DNA of 64,000 nt from Colocasia esculenta. Taxonomy: Eukaryota; Streptophyta; Magnoliopsida; Alismatales; Araceae. The stretch is from positions 64,048,961 to 64,112,960 of the forward strand of contig CM024760.1 in the NCBI GenBank assembly GCA_014218235.1. The letters are read 5' to 3'. The notes under the pieces are model-generated. The model searched no databases. It was not told where the DNA came from and saw only the letters and a list, made by a program, of their open reading frames with translations. Within the stretch, counting starts at the first letter, position 1, and the number at the start of each line of letters is the position of its first letter. Shown here piece after piece: positions 55,901-64,000 of this stretch. The position numbers were made by a program, and so were the translations under genes.

Positions 55901-57787
55901 ATGTTACGCATAGGTCCAGAGGTCTGGCATGATTCAAGATAAGATAGAGAACAATCTAAGGCCGTACAGATCTTACTGATCCCCAGAGTGTATCATAAGT
56001 GTTAGGGTACAACCAGCTTGTCGACCATGTGGGAATCCATGGACAGAGGAGACTTACGGAGGCCTTGAACAAAGACTCACTAGTTCGGCAGAAGGAATAT
56101 CTGACGGAGAGTTCGTCCAAGTCAAGAGAGAGTATGTATATAGAAACAAGTGCCCGACGTTCTAGAAGAATTCTAGAACAGTGGGGCGTCGATAACGGTA
56201 TTCCCAAAACATCGCGAGAATCGTAGATAAGTTCATTAAAAATAGGGTAATTTAAATATATAATTGACATAAATTGCTAGATGTATCATGAGATAATTTC
56301 ATGCCAAGTTAAGCCATATTGGATGGTTCACGTGTGTGCAAGTGTAAAAGAAATTATAGACAGAGAAAAAGGTCATGTGCATGTATTTAAATTACACAAT
56401 AAATGTTTAGTTATAACAAGTGGATATTACTACGTGTAGGACTATTTACAGAGGATATAATCACTGTAGAAAGAGATAGTATCAAAAATTATGGGTTTCC
56501 AAGCAAAAAGCCAGAACGCGACACACCCTTGTAAGGGTCGTGACGGGGTTCAGGCAGAACGCGGCAGGGTCTTCTGAGGATCGCAACAGGTAGGTCAGGT
56601 CGGGCGGCCAGAATGCGACGGGGTTCCCTATCGCGATAAGATCACGACAGGTTCCTGTGTCGCGACGTAGCATGTTTTTGCGTGCCAACTTAACATATTT
56701 TGACATAGGGTGATTAGAAAATTCATAACTAATTGTATAGTCGATGAAAAATCATGAATGAAGTTGCATATTGATCTAGACATACGTGAGTACTTACGGT
56801 AAATAGGAATTTGAAAATAGATAGAGTTTCGACATGCTTTATTCAAGTCAAACATGGAGTACATGACACAGTGAGCAGTTGAGATGAGATAATTAATTCA
56901 CAAAGTAGGGTGGATAAAAATTAGTGCTTTTATGGGTGAATGATTCTTAACAATCATCAGTATCTTCAATAAAAATTTCGAGGCATGATATAGAGTATTC
57001 AAGGAGATATGAATTAAACATGAAGGTTCGGTGTCATGATGAGTGCAGAACTTCAAAAATCAAGAACAAAAGATATGCTCGATGAAAAATTATGAAATTT
57101 GAGAGTTTTGTTCCTAATATATGGAACAATGTACAGTTGAAATTTCTTTAGTTTTTCTCATGAGAATGCTTACCTTTGACTCATTTTCTCTTCTAGGGCT
57201 AGAACTTGTAGAATGGGGGTTGAGAGCTTAAGCAGCCTTCTCCCCACGAATTCTCCCCCTCCCTGGCCTCTCCTCCTGGTCCAGCAACTCTTGGCAACAA
57301 GCTAGGGCCGGCCATGGGGGATTTAGGAGAGTATTTAGGCTTCCTATGTTTCTATTTCCTAATAGTACTCTAACTCCTATTTAATTCCAAATTTCCTATT
57401 TCCTAACCTCCTTCGAAGCATTCCACTTCCTATTTAGGTTAGGATAGGAGTTAAAATCGTGGCTAACCTGTTAGGGTAGGTTTAGGAATCTAATTCTAAC
57501 TCAAACTACTTATTTTAATACTTTAATACCCTTTTTCTATTTACGTAATATTTAAGTTACGAATTTAGAGTATTTTCCTATTATTCCTCTTTTAAAAATC
57601 CCTATTTTGGCCCAATAAATTCTAGAGGGTCCATTTAACAAAGAAATTATTATTTTAAATTTTTAAGTATTAAATTTTTTTGGGTTGCTACACCCACGAC
57701 GTGACACTAACGCGCCGCCCAGCCTGGACGCGTTAGTGGCCAGTCATCCAGGACACCGGACGGAAAGACGGGAAGCTGGGTCTTACA
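52905..57787 (-). repeat. LTR-G: 4.9-kb Ty3/gypsy-like 3' LTR
   Basis: On the minus strand it starts TGTAAGACCCAGC directly after the purine tract TTTAAGGGGGG (plus 57792-57803) and ends GGTCGTTACA at 52905. The short inverted ends TGTAA...TTACA fit long plant gypsy LTRs of the Tekay/Del type (family assignment from memory). A second LTR-like start, TGTAGCAACCC, lies 95 bp inside, at 57692, so a nested LTR cannot be excluded. GTCGCGAC-like words cluster at 54060-54420, 55310-55400 and 56510-56670. No gene found. Confidence 0.72.
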
Positions 57788-57791
57788 TTCA

Positions 57792-57803
57792 ACCCCCCTT
57801 AAA
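57792..57803 (-). promoter_or_regulatory. polypurine tract next to LTR-G
   Basis: The minus strand reads TTTAAGGGGGGTTGAA directly before TGTAAGACCC. Upstream on the same strand, TTTCGAGGATGAAATTG matches the wording commonly found at the end of plant gypsy pol regions. Confidence 0.75.
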
Positions 57804-57966
57804 CAATTTCATCCTCGAAATTGGGGCAAACCCAAAAGATCCCAAGGCACGAAACGAAACACAGGGAGTAAACGTATAACTAATGCGAATAAGCCACTAA
57901 GTCTCAACACGACTTCCTCATGGCACCAACCGCACCGCCAAATGCGTGCGGGCACACGAAGCCGGA
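57804..57966 (-). other. 3' end of internal region of gypsy element G
   Basis: About 160 bp of internal DNA on the minus strand ending in CCAATTTCGAGGATGAAATTGTT. It holds no long frame, so the coding end of pol is not demonstrable. It is interrupted by LTR-H; the element presumably continues at 60977. Confidence 0.5.
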
Positions 57967-58106
57967 TGTAATGCCCTTGATTTTTCATCTTTCGGTATTT
58001 CTTATGTATGTATAAATGTATGCCATCGATGTATAAACTTTATTGTGCATAGTACTTACTTGTTTACATTGCATGAATAAGTATTATTTGAATGTGTGCA
58101 TTGTAG

Positions 58107-58108
<2 letters not shown>

Positions 58109-58154
<46 letters not shown>
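58109..58154. repeat. (TA)n microsatellite
   Basis: A pure TA run of about 46 bp inside LTR-H. The open frames crossing it encode only Tyr-Ile repeats. Confidence 0.95.
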
Positions 58155-58157
<3 letters not shown>

Positions 58158-58422
58158 GTGTGGTGTACATAAAGTTTCTGCAGTTTTAAGTTCAGTTCTG
58201 GCGGCCAGTAGACGTCAATATGTGTGGACGCCAATCCCAAGTCAGCGGCCACATCGATGGACGCCGACTCAGAATTGGCGGCTATTGATGTTGACGTTTA
58301 CCTCCCAGATCTGTTGCGATTTTAGATCCGAAAATGCCTGCGGAAATGCCGCCCTTGGTTTAGGAAACCGTCCCCCTACAGTAACCTAGCCTACCCAAGT
58401 GTGTTCCTAAACCCCCCAACTC

Positions 58423-58429
58423 TATATAA
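58423..58429 (+). promoter_or_regulatory. TATA box of LTR-H
   Basis: TATATAA in ACTCTATATAAGAGACATATTAGG, a close match to the plant TATA consensus, about 460 bp from the LTR start. Confidence 0.6.
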
Positions 58430-60976
58430 GAGACATATTAGGGCTCAGTTAGGTCCTTTTGACTCTTTGGGTAAAAAAAAAACCCTAATTTCTGTGCGAA
58501 AACTGATTTTGGAACTCCTTGATCCGGTGACTGGTGACTTCTTCCAGCGTTCATCATCGACAAGGAGGAAGTCTGAGCATTGGGGAAAACGTCTCCAGCA
58601 TCGGGTTGCGCTCTGCATCGACACAGGACCTAGATCGGAGGGATTTCGGAGACTCTTTGGCTCAGGCCGAGGAGGGCTTCTCCGGCTTAATCCGTTGATT
58701 GGAGATTTTATCCAAGGCAAGTAACCCTTTCACATCATTCCTACATGCGTCTAGTAAGTCCTAGAAATTTTCCAGATTTTATTTTGAGTCCTGGATCCCC
58801 AATTTCACCAAGATTTTATGTTCAGTTTGTGTTTCGCACAGATAGGAACTTAACGACAGGATCCCTTGCCGTTAAGGTCTTCAGTTGGCAGCACACTTTG
58901 TTGCCGTTAACCTGATAGACGGCCACATGCATGCCGTCAAGTTCACCAGACTGCAACATTGTACATGTCTGACCCATATATCCTATTTTTTCGGATTTCT
59001 GCGCATGAGGATATAATGTAAAAATGGTATGTTATGTAATACCCCTATTAGATCATGCTGTGTAAATTTTGTGAATTTCTGTGGAATACCATATTTATAT
59101 GAATTTTCTGAAATGCATGTCAAGCAGGTTATTATCTTGTGAAATTTTGTTTGTGAAATCTATGAGAAGTTTGAATGTCATAAAATTTCTGTAAGATGAT
59201 TATAAATGTCAATCCATGTCACGAAAATTTGGGAATTTTCTAATACCTGCATATATAGATATTTTTCCTAAACTGTAGAACAGTAAACATGTTTTATCAG
59301 TATGAAATTTCTATTTAATCGTATAAAAGTAGATAAATTCATAGAATTTTTCTTAACATTAGGACTGTTAGAATACATGTATAGAGTGAATTATGGGTGT
59401 GAATAATGAAAACCATGAGAATTAGACTAATTTTACCGTATGTAATGTCACTGTTCGAATTTTCATAATTATTTGGTATTTCAAAAAATTAGGAAAAATT
59501 TGCATGTGTACTGTGAAATCTGCAAATAGTCTGTCGTTAAATTTTTAAGTGAATTGAACAACAACAAATACTGATTTTATTAATTCATCATGTATTGGCC
59601 GTTTTAAAGCATGATAATTTACATTGTTTTCAGCATGATTAGTATTAATTAGTAACTGTTAAACTTGTAAACAGTAGTACCATGCTAGATAAACATGAAA
59701 TATGTGCTTGCATGTGAGTAAGTAAATGGTGTGTTAAACAATGTACCCTAATGTGTAAATAAAACAAATGTGTAAATGTGCCAATGGGTGACACTACTAC
59801 CTTAGAGGGCTGTGGAACCGTATTGTGGCAAAGTCCCCACAGGAAGGTTCATAGTGTGTGATGTCCCATGGGCATTGGGATTAAATCCTGGAGGCGGACA
59901 AGTACCGCTGGTTATGGTGGAGAGTGCTTCTCCCAGTTCTGCGCAGTAACTAAGATTTATCATTGTATTGCCTAGATGATAGATATGTGTGTGATGTGAC
60001 AAGTGTGTGTCCTTCTAGAGGTGGTATGGACTATGTGTCATGGCATATAATTAAGAATATGTGAGCATGTGTGTGAGAGTGTGAACATGTGAACTAGATA
60101 AGTGAAATTGTGTAAATGATTAGGTGAGAATATAAATCAATGGTATAACGTGTAAAATTATAATTCCTTATATGAATGTGATATATCCATGTCAAAACAG
60201 CAATTTATTCATGTGTGTAGATGTGTTAACCATGTGAAAATGATCATAGAATCCATGCTAGGAATGTTTTGTAATATGTGTAAAATTCAAGTTTTAAATG
60301 GTTATATCTAGCATGTGAATGTAGTTAAATGAGATTTAGTTTAACATATTGTAAAGTGGGTAGAAAACATGTGATAGGTTTTAAGTCAAGTAAAATTGTT
60401 ATAAATCACTTATCATGTGTAGCATGTGTAGAAATCATGTTTAAGTTTTTTTTGAAACATTATCAAATCCATGCTTTATATGATAATGGTGTAGCATGAG
60501 AATGTGTAAGGTCCTGTGATGTATGTATGTTTAGTGTGTTTGGAATTACTTGTTGAGTTCTTTTGGACTCATTCTTGCTTCGGCATACAGGTGCAGACAT
60601 TTCTACTTCTTTTGAGGAGATCGTTAGGAGCGACTCGGAGCGGGAATAGGAGATTTGTGTCTTGGATTTAGCATTGTATTTTCTTCCTTCATAGTATGCA
60701 ATAAAACACTCTGCGTAGTCTTATGTGGCCAATGTAAAAATTGAAATTTCTCAGTTATGAAGTATTTACTTTTCCTTTTCTATATAGACTATGTATAAAT
60801 GATGATGATGGAATAAGAGTTACTTTTGAGTTAATTCATTTCCGCTATCATGTGTTATATATTTGTGTATGTTTCAGCCTAATTGTACAATTCTTGGGTA
60901 AATGTCCCACTGTAGCGGCGTTCATTATACCGATGTGGGTTGGTGTAACCGTACCGATATAAGGAGGGTCGTTACA

Positions 60977-62296
60977 CCAGAAAACCCACAGCTCACACAT
61001 CGGGCTCTAAGCACACGGGTGGAGCACACAACCGAAAACCAATGGCTCACTCCAGCCACACGTGGGGCGTCCAACAGGGACGACAGCCCCACGGTTCCAA
61101 GCGACGCCAAAACTAGCCTGAGCGGTAGAAAACGCCAGCTAAAGACCGCACGGTTGCAGCCACCAACTGACCCCGCTGTTGGGACCAGCCGACCAACAAC
61201 CTACTCTGTCACCGGTAAAACCCGATAGAGGACGTGGTTGCAGACAACAACACAAGAATCGGCGGTCAGCAACTCACTCTATCGCCAGTGAAATCTGGCA
61301 GAGCACACAGTTGCTAACAACAACCAAGAAAAATGCCTAAGAGTCAAGCACAACACTCAGGGAACAGCCTCACGCCACTAGCAGCAGCTAGCACCGATCA
61401 CCAGCCCAACCTAGAGGCCATGCGAGCGACGAGAACCAGGGCAATACCAGGCTCGCGGAGGATCTACATTACACGGAACGACGTCCACTGTCACCACTAG
61501 GTCTCACCCAGACCTTCCTCGCTGTCCAACAAGGATAGCAAACACACGCGGAGAAGCATCAACACGCAAAAATGGTATCCACTGTCACCACTAGGTCTCA
61601 CTCAGACCGTCCTTGTGGTCTGACAAGGACACCAAACACACGCGAAGCCACAAAAACTAGGAGTTACACGCTCCACAATGTGGCACACCGCGACGGAAGC
61701 ATGAAATATGTCTGAGGTTAAGCCAAATCCAAACACCTCCCAATGTCGACAAACCACGTGGTCGAGTACTAGCAAGCCAATGGGCCTCACTGTCACCAAA
61801 CGAAACGACAGGAGACTCCGCCATCGGCTTACAGACTCGCCAAAGCCACGCACAATTGGAGAACCAATGAGGAATTGGCAGCACACCCGCCACGTGCACA
61901 CAGGGCTCAGCGCGCGTACCAACGTGCCAACCACCAGAAGGATGGACAACCACACAGGAGACAAAACAACCACAAAGGTCGGGGACAACACGTTGACCTC
62001 AGAGGGACCCAAACTGTGGTAGGGTACCACCAGCAAACACACTCACTCCCAAAGCGAGAGGGAAAACTCGGACACATGCTACGACCCAAGCCTGACGTAC
62101 CACCGATAGGGCTACCTAGACAAGGCAAAGCAGCCATCCCACAGTGGCAACAGTACAACCACAAGACTCAGGCTAGCACACGTGTCCCAGAGGCGGAAAG
62201 CCCAATGCCTCCAACACTGAGCAAACTCGTGAAACGATGCACGAAGCTCACAATCAGGCACACGGCACAACACGTGGTTCCATCACAAGCACCAGG
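60977..62296. other. GC-rich orphan block between LTR-H and LTR-I
   Basis: 1.3 kb, CpG- and CA-rich, in strong contrast to the AT-rich LTRs on both sides. It contains two imperfect tandem units (about 61483-61570 and 61573-61650, sharing CCACTGTCACCACTAGGTCTCA and AAACACACGCG) and a looser duplicated phrase (ACTCTGTCACCGGTAAAACC and ACTCTATCGCCAGTGAAATC). Open frames on both strands (minus 62042-61602, plus 61875-62387) show no known motif. It is probably internal or 5' non-coding DNA of a gypsy element, perhaps G. Confidence 0.4.
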
Positions 62297-64000
62297 TGTA
62301 AGGCCCTCGAATTTCCGTTGCATTATTTGTATTTTTGTGTGTATATTTGTGCTTGTGTATATATGTACATATTTACGTACGTATTAATTAGTACAAGTAC
62401 GTGTGCATGTGTTTATATTAAATATAAATAATGTATGTATTGCATGGTGATAGTATGGATATAATACCATATACATATTGCATGTATATACGCATGGTAT
62501 GCATGGTTTTCTGCATTTTTTGGACTTCTGGCCGAAGGCCATCTTGGCGTCAACCCCTGGCCGTTGGGGTGATGTCAGCGTCCAGACATGGACACCAACA
62601 CTCACCCTGGCGTCAAGCGATATGGACGTTTACTTCTCTGGCCTGCATGCGCAGCAGAGCTGCAAACTTCTGAAACAAGAAATCCAACCATTGGGGGGCT
62701 GTCCCCAACGGCTCTGAAGGCTGTCTAGTCACCTAGTGAGTGGGAGAGGGGTCTCTCCTACATGTTAAACCCGGAGCTCCCTTCCCCAGCCTCTCTTCAC
62801 CCTTGCAAGAGGAGAAAAGAGAGAAAGAAAAACCCTAGAAAAAAACTGAGGAAAACCCCACTTTGGAACCAAAAAATCCCTCAACCTGAAGATTGTTCCG
62901 GAGATCTACTGCTTCAAGGAGGTTGTTGGATCGACGAGGAAGGCTTCCCCGACCTCGGCTTGCTGTGAATCTCGCTCAAGAACCCGGAGGAGAGTTCATT
63001 TGGAGGCTTCTTGGGACAGCCCAAGGAGAGCTTCACCGAGCCCTAGATCCCTTGGTGCATTTTTCTAAAGGCAAGTGACCTAACCATAATGTCCCCGTAT
63101 GAGTCTAGGTCGGTTTTACAATTTTTATGGAATTTCCCTCGAGTCCTAGACCCTCACATTCACTAAATCTTGAGAGTTCGGGTCTGCGTTTCTGCATAGA
63201 CCTGCATTGACAGCAAGGTCACTGGACTCCGATATCATGCTTGGAGTCCATCGACCATGCCGCTGACCCTGAGTCAGCGGCCAGAGACCACCGCCAAGTT
63301 CCTCTGGACAGAACAATGACCTATTCTACCCTTCCTATACACTATTTTCGGTATGGTTGCCGTGATGAGGATATATGCTAACCCAATACACTATGTATAT
63401 TGTCAATTGTGGTGTATGGAGGAGTGTGATGTGTGATGGTGAATGAAGGAAATTTTATACCGTGAATGTGTAAGCATGAATTGTTGAAAATCTTGCCAGT
63501 CCATGTTCATGATTAGGATTAGTCTTAATGCCTTAGTTTTGTCAGAGCATGAAGATTTGTAGATCAATATATGTATTCTCAATTTTGATATTTGTCCATT
63601 GCTTGCATGAGTTGCAAATAAATTCGGTTCGGTAAATAGAAAGACATGCAAGAATGGTTTGTGGTGATCGATTTGTGATTGTATGATTTAGGATAGTTCT
63701 GTATTCTCAGATCATGTATATGATAGTAATCTCTGTTAAAACAGCAAGTGCCAAAATCGCATGATATGTTAAACCCCATGTTAACTTAAGTTGTGAATAG
63801 CATGCTAAATAGGTGTTTTATTTACTGTAAATTCCATTTAGCTCAGAAAAATCTGAAAAATTTAGCGTATGATCTAAAACCCGAAAATATCATGTGGTTA
63901 AAATTTTAGGTCATTTGGACCAGTATATAAGAAGTTATGTATTTTCCATATGAATTATAGAAATCTACGTATGATATCGTAATGTGATTAGATAGTGCTT
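62297..64000 (+). repeat. LTR-I: gypsy-like LTR related to LTR-H, cut by window end
   Basis: It starts TGTAAGGCCCTCG. Like LTR-H it has a TATG/GTAT-rich first part, then GGCGTCAA...GTCAGCGTCC...GATATGGACGTTTAC words (62550-62635 here, 58200-58305 in H), then an AAAAACCCTA leader, then AAGGCAAGT followed by the same kind of T-rich text (58700-58745 and 63065-63120). The end is outside the window. No gene. Confidence 0.65.

Larger units (their letters stand above)
57967..60976 (+). repeat. LTR-H: solo Ty3/gypsy-like LTR
   Basis: It starts TGTAATGCCCTTG, ends AGGGTCGTTACA, and is 3010 bp long. The flanks CCGGA (57962-57966) and CCAGA (60977-60981) form a 5-bp duplication with one mismatch. It has a TATA-like box at 58423, GACGTCAA/GGCGTC words around 58200-58300, and the late LTR phrase GAGTTCTTTTGGACTC followed by CAGGTGCAGA and GGAG near 60560-60640, seen in many plant gypsy LTRs. 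There is no internal region, so it is probably a product of LTR-LTR recombination. Open frames inside, such as 58401-58724, are not supported as genes. Confidence 0.78.

Noticed and set aside
58064..58252. Tyr-Ile repeat frames over the TA microsatellite
   Set aside because: Pure consequence of the dinucleotide repeat.
61602..62042. 146-codon minus-strand frame in the GC-rich block
   Set aside because: A competing plus-strand frame covers the same DNA, no domain is recognised, and it overlaps the imperfect tandem units. Left as undecided, not called.

Overview
This is repeat-dense intergenic DNA from a flowering-plant nuclear genome. Nearly everything in it is transposable-element sequence: Ty1/copia elements of the Sirevirus type, one L1-type LINE with a C-terminal RNase H, long Ty3/gypsy-like LTRs and part of a CACTA DNA transposon. 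I find no host protein gene, rRNA or tRNA gene. Which plant lineage this is cannot be read safely from the sequence. Names used below: SIR-A, B, C and D (copia/Sirevirus), CACTA, LINE, and LTR-E, F, G, H and I (gypsy-like).

Left part (1-21.5 kb). SIR-A (+) enters at the RNase H end of pol, continues through a large accessory ('env-like') ORF now split into several frames, two purine tracts and a 3' LTR ending at 6763. It abuts the right part of a CACTA transposon (to 9647), so SIR-A probably inserted into it. Positions 9648-11120 are the only stretch not clearly assigned to an element. SIR-D (-) follows with 3' LTR 11121-13283, accessory ORF, a pol lacking RNase H, and gag. SIR-A and SIR-D belong to one LTR family and face each other.

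Middle (21.5-49.3 kb). SIR-C (-) is an old element whose accessory ORF was hit three times: by complete SIR-B (24064-37005, two LTRs, CAATAT duplication), by a full-length LINE (37565-43461, 16-bp target duplication, poly-A) and by LTR-E (43569-46990). At 21.55 kb the accessory ORF of SIR-C is fused directly to the gag of SIR-D, which marks a deletion or recombination that removed the intervening LTRs.

Right part (49.3-64 kb). SIR-C pol is cut at 49262 by gypsy-like LTR sequence. LTR-F is composite. LTR-G is a 4.9-kb LTR next to a purine tract. A solo LTR-H sits in the internal DNA of G, followed by a GC-rich orphan block, and a related LTR-I runs off the window.

All coding regions are decayed by frameshifts, stops or deletions. 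The most interesting recurring component is the accessory ORF downstream of copia pol. In all four Sireviruses it carries a cluster of basic residues like a nuclear-localisation signal, and in three of them the cluster follows a Pro/Ser-rich tract. That argues against a simple envelope role. The LTRs also carry family-specific short-motif arrays (AACGATT in A/D, GTCGAAT in B), and the B motif recurs just upstream of its accessory ORF.
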